Shown in pieces: positions 27,858 through 37,578 of a stretch of 64,000 bases of DNA. Where the stretch lies: the NCBI RefSeq assembly GCF_003259905.1, contig NZ_QLMG01000002.1, forward strand, positions 172,442 through 236,441, read 5' to 3'. Every line of letters begins with the position of its first letter. Within the stretch, counting starts at the first letter, position 1. The notes beneath the pieces are model-generated. The model worked only from the letters and a program-made list of their open reading frames with translations, had not been told where the DNA came from and searched no databases. Both the position numbers and the translations under genes were made by a program. The stretch comes from Salipiger aestuarii. GTDB taxonomy: Bacteria > Pseudomonadota > Alphaproteobacteria > Rhodobacterales > Rhodobacteraceae.

Positions 27858-28810
27858 GCGGTGCCCCGGCGTTCGCGCCAGTCGGTCGCGTCCATACCGA
27901 TGCGCGACAGGTCGAACGGCGTGGTCTGGTAGATCTCGTTGATCCAGTTGCCGTAAAGCAGGTGGGCGTGGCTGCGCCAGCGGTTCTGCGGCGTCTTGGT
28001 GGGATCGTCATCGGGGTAATAATTCGCCGGAACGTTGATTTGCGTGCCCGAGGCGATATCGCGGTCGTATTCTTCCTTGAGCGTGCCGGAATCGTATTCG
28101 AGATGGTTGAACACATACAGCGCCCGGTGGCAGGGGTCCTCGACCAGCGCGGGGCCGGTTTCGGGGGAATGGATCAGCACGGGCAGGCCCGCCGCCTCGA
28201 CCTCGGCGCGGCGCACTTCGGTCCAGCGGGACACCGGCATCACCATGTCATCGGAAAAGCCGCGCAGAAACGGCGAGGCGGGCGACAGGTTCTGGTGGCG
28301 CACGCAGCCAAAGGCCTTGTTGTCCAGCAGGTGCTTTTTCACGCCGTGAAAGTGATTGATCATCGCCATTGCGCCCCAGCACACGCCAAAGGTCGAATGC
28401 ACATGGCCTTGAGTCCAGTCGAACAGGCGCGTCAGCTCGTCCCAATAGGTGACGTCGGCAAATTCCAGGTGCTCGATCGGCGCGCCGGTGATGACCAGCC
28501 CGTCAAATTTTTCGCCCGTGGCCTCGACCTCGGCGAAGGGGCGATAGAACGCCTCCATGTGTTCGGCGGCGGTGTTGCGGGTCTGATGTTCGGTCATCCG
28601 GATCAGCGAAAATTCGATCTGAAGCGGCGTTGCGCCGATCAGCCGGGCGAATTGCGTTTCCGTCTGGATCTTCTTGGGCATCAGGTTGAGCAGGGCGATG
28701 CGGATCGGGCGGATGTCCTGCCGCGCGGCGCTGTCCTCGTCCATGAGCGACACGCCCTCACGGGTGAGAACGTCATAGGCGGGCAGGTCGGAAGGCAGGC
28801 GGATGGGCAT
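27854..28810 (-). CDS. metAA: Homoserine O-acyltransferase (MetA family, probably O-acetyl)
   Basis: Activates homoserine for methionine synthesis. The 318-residue protein has the full MetA core: [19 protein letters not shown], the nucleophile FGVCWGAMA (Cys144) and NHLEYD with the catalytic His/Glu. Acyl-CoA choice is set by the residue after GAPxx: here [11 protein letters not shown] has Glu113, corresponding to Glu111 of acetyl-CoA-using enzymes, where E. coli has Gly. So acetyl-CoA is the more likely donor, despite frequent 'succinyltransferase' naming. No SAM-II riboswitch is evident in the 60-base leader. It is followed by the lipoprotein hydrolase with a 4-base overlap. Confidence 0.94.
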   Translation of the reverse strand: MPIRLPSDLPAYDVLTREGVSLMDEDSAARQDIRPIRIALLNLMPKKIQTETQFARLIGATPLQIEFSLIRMTEHQTRNTAAEHMEAFYRPFAEVEATGEKFDGLVITGAPIEHLEFADVTYWDELTRLFDWTQGHVHSTFGVCWGAMAMINHFHGVKKHLLDNKAFGCVRHQNLSPASPFLRGFSDDMVMPVSRWTEVRRAEVEAAGLPVLIHSPETGPALVEDPCHRALYVFNHLEYDSGTLKEEYDRDIASGTQINVPANYYPDDDPTKTPQNRWRSHAHLLYGNWINEIYQTTPFDLSRIGMDATDWRERRGTA

Positions 28811-28831
28811 GTTATCTCTCGAAGCTGGAAG

Positions 28832-28848
28832 GCCCTATCAGATAGGGC
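28832..28848. repeat. Perfect hairpin upstream of metA
   Basis: GCCCTATCAGATAGGGC has 7-bp perfect arms around a CAG loop. It lies between the P-loop protein gene and metA, both on the minus strand. It is not followed by a T-run on the minus strand. It could be a small attenuating hairpin or a regulator site 20 bases ahead of metA. Confidence 0.5.
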
Positions 28849-28870
28849 GGCGGAATGCGGGAAACAAGCG

Positions 28871-29728
28871 TCAGCGGGGCAGGGCCGCCGCGATGACCTC
28901 GGCGAAATCGGCATCGTCGCGCAGCGTGGCCATATCGGATGCGTCCACGGTGACGCCCCAGTTGCGCGCCATCGATTCGTATCTGGGCTGGCGGTGGGCC
29001 AGCGCGCGGGCATAGGTCCAGCGGATAAAGCTGTCAGGATCGACGTCGGATTCCGCCTGGCCGGTCTCGTCCAGATAGGCCGCCCAGGTCCGGGCCAGAA
29101 ACGCGGGCTGGTAGGCCATCGGCTTGGGGTCGCGATCAAAGCGGCGGACCAGTTCTTCTGTATGGGCATCGCTGCCGCGGATCCACACCATCAGCGCGGC
29201 CTGGGCAAGCTCGGTCAGGATCGGGTCGCGGGGATCGTCGGGGTCGACCCATTCGCAGATCGACCCGCCGGTGTCGCAGACGAAATGAGGATAGCCGTAC
29301 AGATCCTGCGCGCGGTCGATGAAATAGCGCGTGTCCAGCAGGGCCTGTTGCTCGGCGCGGCGGAACTGGTCCTGGCGCAGTTGGTAGGTTGCCATCGGCA
29401 GGCCCCCGCGCGCGGGATCGCCGGGCTTGCCCAGATAGGCCGACACCGGGCGCAGGTTGTGAAACGTCAGGTTCGACCCGATATAAATCGAATCCGACAG
29501 CAAAAGCTCGCGCAGGAACGGCACCTTCATCGCCTCGCGCTTGGCGTTGTCGGCGATGTATTCCTGCATGTAGCGGGTGCCGATGCGGTAGTCGATCGAG
29601 TAGTGAAACCAATCGCCCTGGTCGCGCAACATCGACGACACATGGGTTTTGCCCAGCCCCGACATCGCGAACAGAACGATGCGTTTGCGCGGCGCGGCGC
29701 GCCAGTGTTCCGCCGTCTTGTAAAGCAT
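28871..29728 (-). CDS. P-loop NTPase of unknown function
   Basis: A 285-residue protein with an N-terminal Walker A motif, IVLFAMSGLGKTHVSSML (about 16-33), resembling small nucleotide or sulfur-assimilation kinases. CDTGGSICEWVDP and FIRWTYARAL are conserved-looking blocks without a recognised family. It probably binds ATP. ATG at 29728 has AAGGA about 11 bases upstream; ATG at 29740 is the alternative. It precedes metA on the same strand with 60 bases between, so it may be co-transcribed with the methionine gene. Confidence 0.72.
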   Translation of the reverse strand: MLYKTAEHWRAAPRKRIVLFAMSGLGKTHVSSMLRDQGDWFHYSIDYRIGTRYMQEYIADNAKREAMKVPFLRELLLSDSIYIGSNLTFHNLRPVSAYLGKPGDPARGGLPMATYQLRQDQFRRAEQQALLDTRYFIDRAQDLYGYPHFVCDTGGSICEWVDPDDPRDPILTELAQAALMVWIRGSDAHTEELVRRFDRDPKPMAYQPAFLARTWAAYLDETGQAESDVDPDSFIRWTYARALAHRQPRYESMARNWGVTVDASDMATLRDDADFAEVIAAALPR

Positions 29729-29827
29729 CCGCCGTGTCATCCTTGCCAGAGAGGGTCGCGCAAAGGGGTAATCAAGCCGGCGTGCAGCGTCCAGCGTCAA
29801 ACCGCCCGCCGCGCAGGCGGGCGCGCG

Positions 29828-30985
29828 TCAGAACCGATAGGCCAGTTTCAGCCCCACGCCCCACCCGGTGTTGTCCCCAAAGTCCGCGCGCGCGGTCTGA
29901 GCGGTCTGGGGCCTGCCGTCCCCTAGCCAGAAATGGCTCAGGCCGCCCGAAACGGTAAGCCGTTCGTTGACGGCATAAGAGCCGGACAGGCGCACCTGGG
30001 TATAGCCGGTGGTGGGCGCCAGAGGCGACACAAGCCGGCCGGTCGGGCCTTCGTACGTCGCGCTGAGCGCCGCCGAGACGCGGTCGGTGACCTTGCGCCC
30101 AACCCCCAGCGTCCAGGCGGTGGTGTCATCCAGGTCGATCAGCCCGTCGTTGGTGACGGTCTCGAAATGCTTGGGGTCGACTCGAAATTCGCTGTGCCGG
30201 ACGTAGCGCACCGAGCCGAACAGCAATGTGTCCGCCATGATCCCTGTCTGGAAATCCAGCGTCCAGCTTGACGGAGTCCTGACCTCGGTCGATCCATCGC
30301 CGTTCAACAGCGGCAACGCGGTGTCGGGCACCCCGTCGCCGGTGGTGTCGACCGGGATCGCGGGGCCGGATTCGTTAATCTCCATGTCATGGGACACGGC
30401 GGAATTGTAGGTCAGCACAACGCGCAGCGCGATGTCGGGGATCTGATAGGCGACACCGGCGACATAGCCCAGCGCGACGTTCGGGTCGAGGTCCACGGTA
30501 TAGCCGCTGACCGCCCCGTAAGCAGCGCCTTGCAGGTGAATCCGACCGTCGGCCTGTTGCAGGCGCACCCCGCCAAAGGCGCTGAACGTATCGTTGAACC
30601 GATACCGGGCCAGGGCCGTCAGCGCGTGGGTCGATGCCTGCGTGGTGGTGCCGCCGAACACGGCGTTGTCGTCCTGATAGGCCACATCGGCCCCGAAGGG
30701 CCGATCGTAGATCAGCGCCAGCGCCCAGTCTTCCGTCAAATCGTATTTCAGCGCAAAAGACGGCAGCGCGAACCCGCGCGCGACATCATCCAGCGTTTGT
30801 TCGGGAAAAGGCGGGCTTGTATTGCGCCCGGTCAGACGCGGATCGGCGTAGGCTAGGCTGAATTCCAGAACATTCCCGGTTTCAAAAAGCACCAGGGCCG
30901 ATTGCGTGGTGCGCTCGATACCGCCGGCATGAACCGCGCCGGCGGTCAGGACCAGACAGGCGGCCCCTGTCAGCGACGTCGTCAT
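29828..30985 (-). CDS. Outer-membrane protein transport protein (OmpP1/FadL family)
   Basis: A 385-residue beta-barrel candidate for uptake of hydrophobic compounds such as long-chain fatty acids. It has a signal peptide (MTTSLTGAACLVLTAGAVHA), early GGIERTTQSALVLFETGN, many alternating amphipathic strands, and ends in YRF, the C-terminal aromatic signal for outer-membrane insertion. ATG at 30985 follows GGAGG; upstream in-frame ATGs at 31006 and 31048 would break the signal peptide. It is separate from the flanking genes by about 100 bases on each side. Confidence 0.87.
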   Translation of the reverse strand: MTTSLTGAACLVLTAGAVHAGGIERTTQSALVLFETGNVLEFSLAYADPRLTGRNTSPPFPEQTLDDVARGFALPSFALKYDLTEDWALALIYDRPFGADVAYQDDNAVFGGTTTQASTHALTALARYRFNDTFSAFGGVRLQQADGRIHLQGAAYGAVSGYTVDLDPNVALGYVAGVAYQIPDIALRVVLTYNSAVSHDMEINESGPAIPVDTTGDGVPDTALPLLNGDGSTEVRTPSSWTLDFQTGIMADTLLFGSVRYVRHSEFRVDPKHFETVTNDGLIDLDDTTAWTLGVGRKVTDRVSAALSATYEGPTGRLVSPLAPTTGYTQVRLSGSYAVNERLTVSGGLSHFWLGDGRPQTAQTARADFGDNTGWGVGLKLAYRF

Positions 30986-31097
30986 GGCGCCCCGCTCCTC
31001 CCTCATTTTGTGATCATCCTCCGGGGGTAAGGGTGCAATGCGCCGCATTACCGGTCAATTCTTGACCACACGTCATATCATGTAACGCATCGCCATG

Positions 31098-31976
31098 TCA
31101 TTGCGTGGATGCGCGCGACGGATTTCGTGTTTCCTTGAGAATATTCACATAGTTCGCCCCGAAAATGATTGCCGCGCCGAGAAAGACGTAAGGGTCCAGA
31201 GGTTCGCGATAAAGCGCGATGCCCAGCAGGGCGGCGATCGGAAGCCGGGTGAAATCTATCGGAATCACCACCGTCGCGGGGGCAAGCCGCAGCGCCGTCG
31301 TCAGGCAGAAATGCGCGATCAGCCCGGCAAGGGCGATCACCGCGACGAACGGCCAGCTTTGCGGTGACGGCAGCGCGATGTCTCCGTCAAAGCCCGCGCA
31401 AATCAGCCCGAACGCCGCCTGCATCAGGGTGAGCCAGAACAGGATGCAGACCGTCGTTTCGGTGCGGGTCAGCCGACGTGTGAACACCGCCGATCCGGCA
31501 AAGCCCATCGCCGCCCCCGCTGCGGCGAACAGCCCCGGCGACAATGTTTCGGGCGAGGGGCGGGCCACCACGAGGATGCCGATAAAGCCGATGGCCGCGG
31601 CAAAGGCACGGGTGGCGGTGATGCGCTCGCCCAGCACCAGCGGCGAAATCAGGATGACCCAGAGCGGCGAGGTGAATTCCAGCGCGAAAACCTGTGCCAG
31701 CGGAATCGTCGCGACCGCATAGAACCACAGGTTCTGGCCGGTGAAATGGCTGAGGTTGCGCAGGGTATGCAGCCCCAAGCGCCGGTGCGTGACCTGCCCG
31801 CGGGTTCCTGTCAGCACAAGCAGCGTCACCACGACGATGAACCCGATCACCGAGCGGTAGAACATGATCTCGAACGTATCCAGATCCAGGCTGACGGCGC
31901 GCCCGGCGACGGCCATGGCGGTAAAGGACACGACAGATCCGCCCATCCACAGAACAGCCTGAAACGTCGGACTCAT
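31098..31976 (-). CDS. DMT-superfamily (EamA) transporter
   Basis: A 292-residue inner-membrane protein with about ten hydrophobic segments in two EamA repeats (for example FQAVLWMGGSVVSFTAMAVA, SVIGFIVVVTLLVL, ATRAFAAAIGFIGILVVARP, FVAVIALAGLIAHFCLTTAL). The substrate is unknown; this branch resembles S-adenosylmethionine or nucleotide-type exporters of alphaproteobacteria. The start ATG is weakly served by its own ribosome site and overlaps the stop of a 36-codon upstream frame, so translation is probably coupled. Confidence 0.88.
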   Translation of the reverse strand: MSPTFQAVLWMGGSVVSFTAMAVAGRAVSLDLDTFEIMFYRSVIGFIVVVTLLVLTGTRGQVTHRRLGLHTLRNLSHFTGQNLWFYAVATIPLAQVFALEFTSPLWVILISPLVLGERITATRAFAAAIGFIGILVVARPSPETLSPGLFAAAGAAMGFAGSAVFTRRLTRTETTVCILFWLTLMQAAFGLICAGFDGDIALPSPQSWPFVAVIALAGLIAHFCLTTALRLAPATVVIPIDFTRLPIAALLGIALYREPLDPYVFLGAAIIFGANYVNILKETRNPSRASTQ

Positions 31977-32083
31977 GCTGAGGTGGTCTTGTGATCGCGC
32001 GCGCCGTCGGTGGATTCGGCGCGGGCCGAATGGATCTGGTGCGGCGGGCAAGGCATCGGGCCGATCGGGCGGATTTCATCCAT
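31973..32083 (-). CDS. 36-residue coupled leader/small protein before the DMT transporter
   Basis: A short frame starting MDEIRPIGPMPCPPHQIH with a good GGAG site 7 bases before its ATG. It ends with ATGA overlapping the transporter start by 4 bases. The transporter itself has only a poor ribosome site, so ribosomes finishing this frame probably reinitiate on it. The peptide is proline- and charge-rich with no membrane segment. It may be a stand-alone small protein or simply a coupling leader. Confidence 0.55.
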   Translation of the reverse strand: MDEIRPIGPMPCPPHQIHSARAESTDGARDHKTTSA

Positions 32084-32175
32084 GGCGTGTCTCCGTTCGC
32101 GCCAGGTCCGCGACCAGACGCATTCGCGCCCGACACTGGCGCGGGGCGTTGCCAAACGCAAGATATGACAGCGGT

Positions 32176-33207
32176 TTAATCAAGCCCGATGGCGTTTCGC
32201 GTGGCGCGCAGATCGTCAAACCCCGTCAGCCTGCGCGAATTCGGTCCGAGAAAGCCCGCCTGTTTGCGCGCCATCGTTTCCAGCAGGCGATCCATGGTGC
32301 GGTAATCCGAATTGTCCTTGGAATAGCCGCCGGACGCGACCGCCCACGAGATCTTGGCATAAAGCGCGGGCGTATAGCGGTAATGAAGCAAGGGAATCAA
32401 CATGCTGGGCGACAGCGGGCGCGAAATCTCGTGGGAGGACAGATACCATGTGCCGCGCCGCCATTTCTGCAAGACCGGTTTGACGAAACGCCCCGAGGGC
32501 GATTTGCGCGCACCCAGCCATTTCAGCTTTAACCGGGTTTTCAGCGACAGTGGAGCCTGCCCGTCGATGAACGACCGATTCAGCCGGCCGCGCGCTCCGA
32601 CGTAGCGGTGACGCGGCACGCCCCCCCCGCGCAGCGAGAAATGACGCACGCCGTCGAAATACCAGGTGCCGTTGCGGGGATCGTCCGCTCCCGGCGCCCC
32701 GGCGGCAAGATCCGACACATGCGCCGGGTAAAGGTCGATCATCCCGCCCCAGGCGCCGGCCTCGCCGCGCGCATCCAGTCTGGCGCACAGGTCGGGCAGG
32801 CGGCGCGCGGCGGGCAGGCAGGCGAATTCGTCGATGTCGCATTGCACCATCCAGCGCCCGTCGCAGAAGCGGTTGGCCAGCGCGCTGCGCCACAGGTGGA
32901 TCTGGCGATAATCAGCGCTGCGCACGGTCGGAGGGCGCTCGGCCCGCGCCACGCTGTCGCCGTAGCGGCGGCTGCTTTGCAGCAGCATCACATCGGGCTG
33001 ACCGGCAAGAAGCGCGGCAGAACCATCGTCCGAGCGATCGTCCAGCAGGATGAACCGCGTCACTCCAAGCGCGCGGTAATGGTCCAGAAACGCCGGAAGC
33101 AGGTAGGATTCATTGCGAAAGACCGCGACGAGGCTCAGCCCCGGCCGGTCTGTCAGATCATTGCCGAGGATGGCAATGTCATCGGGTTCGGGCGCGTAAA
33201 GCGTCAC
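32176..33207 (-). CDS. Glycosyltransferase family 2-like protein (Glyco_tranf_2_4 type)
   Basis: A 343-residue protein resembling GT2/GT92-type transferases. SLVAVFRNESYLLPAFLDHY and FILLDDRSDDGS are the nucleotide-sugar entry, and WMVQCDIDEFA holds the DxD-like metal site, followed by FDGVRHFSLRG. Starts with GTG, 4 bases after the guaA stop, so it is probably co-transcribed with guaA. The acceptor is unknown; the charged C-terminus suggests peripheral membrane association. Confidence 0.8.
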   Translation of the reverse strand: MTLYAPEPDDIAILGNDLTDRPGLSLVAVFRNESYLLPAFLDHYRALGVTRFILLDDRSDDGSAALLAGQPDVMLLQSSRRYGDSVARAERPPTVRSADYRQIHLWRSALANRFCDGRWMVQCDIDEFACLPAARRLPDLCARLDARGEAGAWGGMIDLYPAHVSDLAAGAPGADDPRNGTWYFDGVRHFSLRGGGVPRHRYVGARGRLNRSFIDGQAPLSLKTRLKLKWLGARKSPSGRFVKPVLQKWRRGTWYLSSHEISRPLSPSMLIPLLHYRYTPALYAKISWAVASGGYSKDNSDYRTMDRLLETMARKQAGFLGPNSRRLTGFDDLRATRNAIGLD

Positions 33208-33210
33208 GCC

Positions 33211-34773
<1,563 letters not shown>

Positions 34774-34893
34774 GAGCGTGCTTTAGGGGCGGTTTGGGCG
34801 CGGCGCAAGAGGCAGCGTCACGCCGGCGCCGCGCGCAAGCGGCGCTGGCCGGGTTTCAGGTTGGATTTCGGGCCGGATTTCAGGACGCGGTGC

Positions 34894-35778
34894 CTATTCG
34901 ATCGGGGCGAGCAATTCCGGCGCGGTCACCAGTTGACGCACCCCGTGGCTGTGGTTTTCTTCAAAGATGTTTCCCGCCGCGGCCCATGCATCGAGCGTGG
35001 CGATGTCAAGCCGGGCATAGCGCGGGCGCACGGACCATGTGACCTGAAGGGGTGGACAGACCTGCTGGGTATAGCCGGTGCCGGTGGTCGATCCGCGAAA
35101 CACCACCGGCGCACCGGTGCCCGTGGGCAGGGCACGGGGCTGGTAGCGGCCCTCGCGCGTGGTGCCGAACCAGATGAAATCACAGAAATCCAGTGCATTG
35201 GGATCGTTTACCGCCAGAAACACCTGGCTTCCCACCCGCAGCGTCGGGGTCTTGCAGGCGTCCGACAGGCAGGCGCCCAGCCCCGGCCCCGGACTGACGT
35301 CGCACGAGGTGTAGACCCCGTGCACCTCGATCGTGTCGCCGGTGCCGACGGCTTGGAAAATCGTGCCGTCGCGGGGCTGGCGGCTCAGTTCGGAGGGGCT
35401 GAGACGGGTTGACCCGGCGCATTTGAAACCACCGTGATCGCCGCCCCCCGCATAGTTCGAAAACCTAGGACCCATATGTTCGGCATTGGTGTGGGTGTGG
35501 ATGTTGCACAGGTTCAGATCCTCGGGCGGGGGAGCCACCGCAAACCCCGCGGTGTTGCGCCCGTAGGCGTTGGCGATGTCGCGCGGGGTCTGGGGGCCAA
35601 AGCCCTGGCACGGCCCGGATGCACGCGCCGGGGCGGGATAGGACGCGGGCGCGCCGTGGTCGGGCGTACCTTGCCCAGCCGCCGCCGACATCCGGGGCGC
35701 ATCGCGCGCGGACTCTGCGGAGGCCACCGACCGGACCGCAAGGGCGGACAAGAAAGCGGCGGCAAGTGGCCTGCGCAT
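34894..35778 (-). CDS. Delta-class (CA_like) carbonic anhydrase, secreted
   Basis: Interconverts CO2 and bicarbonate, by family inference. The 294-residue protein has a signal peptide (MRRPLAAAFLSALAVRSVAS). Its core matches the delta-class anhydrases known from diatoms: GPCQGFGPQTPRDI, then LNLCNIHTHTNAEH (Cys91, His94, His96, Glu100, His101), then FSNYAGGGDHGGFKC. The C-x2-H-x-H-x3-EH arrangement fits zinc-ligand histidines. Additional cysteines suggest disulfides, consistent with export to the periplasm or outside. It lies alone between guaA and a DUF6477 gene, with a 120-base gap to guaA. Confidence 0.85.
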   Translation of the reverse strand: MRRPLAAAFLSALAVRSVASAESARDAPRMSAAAGQGTPDHGAPASYPAPARASGPCQGFGPQTPRDIANAYGRNTAGFAVAPPPEDLNLCNIHTHTNAEHMGPRFSNYAGGGDHGGFKCAGSTRLSPSELSRQPRDGTIFQAVGTGDTIEVHGVYTSCDVSPGPGLGACLSDACKTPTLRVGSQVFLAVNDPNALDFCDFIWFGTTREGRYQPRALPTGTGAPVVFRGSTTGTGYTQQVCPPLQVTWSVRPRYARLDIATLDAWAAAGNIFEENHSHGVRQLVTAPELLAPIE

Positions 35779-35908
35779 GAACGTGCTCTATCCGGATACG
35801 GGGAATTGCTGGCCGGACATTGCCGTCGAAGTCTGTACGTTCGCTTGAAAATACCGTCGACAGCACTGGATCGGCTGCCTGCCGCAGCCGATCGTGCCGC
35901 GGGTGCGT

Positions 35909-36193
35909 TCAGGTGCGATTGCGCAGGATGCGGGCCTCGCCCATCATGGCGGCGAGCACTTCGACGTGCCGGGCCACCGAATAGCTGGCATCGACCGCGC
36001 GGCGGCGCGTGTCCAGCATCGTTTCAAGTTCGATCAGCTTCATCAGGACCGGCCCGCTGCGGTCGGGGGCCAGCCCCGACAGGATGCGGCCCAGATGCAC
36101 CTCGCGGCGGTATTCATCCGCCCCGATGCGCGCGGCGCGCACCAAAAGTCGCGGGCGGCGCAAGCTCGTCATTAGACTCAGAATATCCTGCAT
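35909..36193 (-). CDS. DUF6477 family protein
   Basis: A 94-residue protein starting MQDILSLMTSLRRPRLLVRA. Blocks EYRREVHLGRILSG, LMKLIELETMLDTRRRA and ARHVEVLAAMMGEARIL fit the DUF6477 family, found mostly in Rhodobacterales and without known function. It is helical and soluble, with GAGGG before the ATG. It is divergent from the DUF6456 regulator-like gene over a 222-base region containing a CtrA-like half-site pair, which suggests common control of the two. Confidence 0.82.
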   Translation of the reverse strand: MQDILSLMTSLRRPRLLVRAARIGADEYRREVHLGRILSGLAPDRSGPVLMKLIELETMLDTRRRAVDASYSVARHVEVLAAMMGEARILRNRT

Positions 36194-36329
36194 TGTCACG
36201 TTTCCCTCTGTGAGTGTGGCCAGACCATGGCACAATCAAGACGGGTGTTGCGGGAAGGGCGCAGTTCGAGCCCGGTGGTTTCATCTTTGTTTAGAAAATG
36301 TCGTGAACTTTAGGGGTCTGACAGAGACG

Positions 36330-36345
36330 TTAACTATCAGGTAAC
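36330..36345. promoter_or_regulatory. CtrA-like site between DUF6477 and DUF6456 genes
   Basis: TTAACTATCAGGTAAC is TTAA-N7-GTAAC, one base away from the CtrA consensus TTAA-N7-TTAAC. It lies 71 bases before the DUF6456 start. In Rhodobacterales CtrA controls motility, gene-transfer and related genes, so this is a plausible but unproven cell-cycle/CtrA link. Confidence 0.35.
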
Positions 36346-36415
36346 CAGCTCTCGTCATGGTTGTATCCGTCTGGGGATAAGTCTGTGGAAGAAAGCAAGG
36401 CCTAGGGGATAAATT

Positions 36416-37531
36416 ATGATATTCTGCCAAACCGGTGCCGCACAGGCACATGAATTACCGGCCTGGGTGCCGGAAGATGCACGAAACTACCTTGCCCATA
36501 CCGAGGGCGGAGAGGCGATACGAAAGCTGGCGCGCGAAGCGGGATGTCACGCGTCAACGGTTCTGCGGCAGGTCCGCCGGATCGAAACATTGCGGGACGA
36601 TCCGCTGGTGGACGGGGCGCTGCGCAGCCTCGGTAAATTCCAGGCCAGGATGTCGCAACAATCCACGAAGGAGTTGGATCGGATGAGAGAGCCTCTCAGC
36701 GACGAGATCACGCCGGACGCTGCCAGTCTTGCGTCCGAAGCGCGGCGCATCCTGCGGCGCCTGTGCGAAAGCGGATCGGTGCTTGCGGTCGCGGCGGAAA
36801 TGGACAAGGCGGTCGTGGTGCGCGACACCGGCGACGGTGGCAGCACCCGCACGGCGGTGGTGGATGCGCCGATCGCGCAGGCGATGGCGCTCAAGGGCTG
36901 GATCGCCTGCGATGCGCCGGGGCGCATTTCACGCTATCGCATCACCGCCGCTGGGCGCACGGCCCTTAGCAAGCTGCTGGCCGAACAGGAAAGCAAACTG
37001 CGCGGCTTTGCCGAGGCGCAGGCGGGTTTCGACACCTCGCATCAGGCCGAAGAGGCCATGGCCGCCGCCGCCGCCGACCCTCAGGCGCGCCGCCGGCATG
37101 TGATGGCCGAAAGCCCGCTGATCTTGCTGGCGCGTCGGCGCGATACCAAGGGCGACCCGTTCCTGCCCGATGATCTGGTGCGGGCGGGCGAACGCCTGCG
37201 CGAGGATTTCGAACTGGCGCAGATGGGCGCCCGCGTGGCGCAGAACTGGGATCGGTTCCTGACCGGCGATGTCGAGAGCAGCGCCGCCGGGACCGCCGCG
37301 CGCGGGCCCGACGCGGCGCGCGAGCGTCTTATCGCGGCATTGCGCGATCTGGGGCCGGGGCTCGGCGACGTGGTGCTGCAATGCTGCTGCTATCTCGAAG
37401 GGCTTGAGACCACGGAAAAACGCATGGGCTGGGCGGCCCGCTCCGGCAAGGTCGTGCTGCGCATCGCGTTGCAGCGGCTGCGCCGGCATTACGATGAAAA
37501 CCAGCGGCCCGGCGGCGGGCTGATCGGCTAA
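36416..37531 (+). CDS. DUF6456 domain protein (HTH-containing, regulator-like)
   Basis: A 371-residue protein. The N-terminus resembles a helix-turn-helix (GGEAIRKLAREAGCHASTVLRQVRRIE, about 32-58). The DUF6456 region in the C-terminal half has PLILLARRRDTKGDPFL, AGERLREDFELAQMGARV and NWDRF, followed by LGDVVLQCCCYLEGLETTE. The arrangement suggests a DNA-binding protein with a phage-like antirepressor or recombination-factor fold, but no role is established. It is divergent from DUF6477, a pairing typical of Rhodobacterales. Confidence 0.8.
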   Translation: MIFCQTGAAQAHELPAWVPEDARNYLAHTEGGEAIRKLAREAGCHASTVLRQVRRIETLRDDPLVDGALRSLGKFQARMSQQSTKELDRMREPLSDEITPDAASLASEARRILRRLCESGSVLAVAAEMDKAVVVRDTGDGGSTRTAVVDAPIAQAMALKGWIACDAPGRISRYRITAAGRTALSKLLAEQESKLRGFAEAQAGFDTSHQAEEAMAAAAADPQARRRHVMAESPLILLARRRDTKGDPFLPDDLVRAGERLREDFELAQMGARVAQNWDRFLTGDVESSAAGTAARGPDAARERLIAALRDLGPGLGDVVLQCCCYLEGLETTEKRMGWAARSGKVVLRIALQRLRRHYDENQRPGGGLIG

Positions 37532-37578
37532 ACCGCGGGGCTGCCCCGAAGCGCACGCTCCGGGGCTGTCAAGGACGA

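Noticed and set aside
28811..28870. SAM-II riboswitch before metA
   Set aside because: The 60-base leader lacks the SAM-II pseudoknot core; only a 7-bp hairpin is visible.
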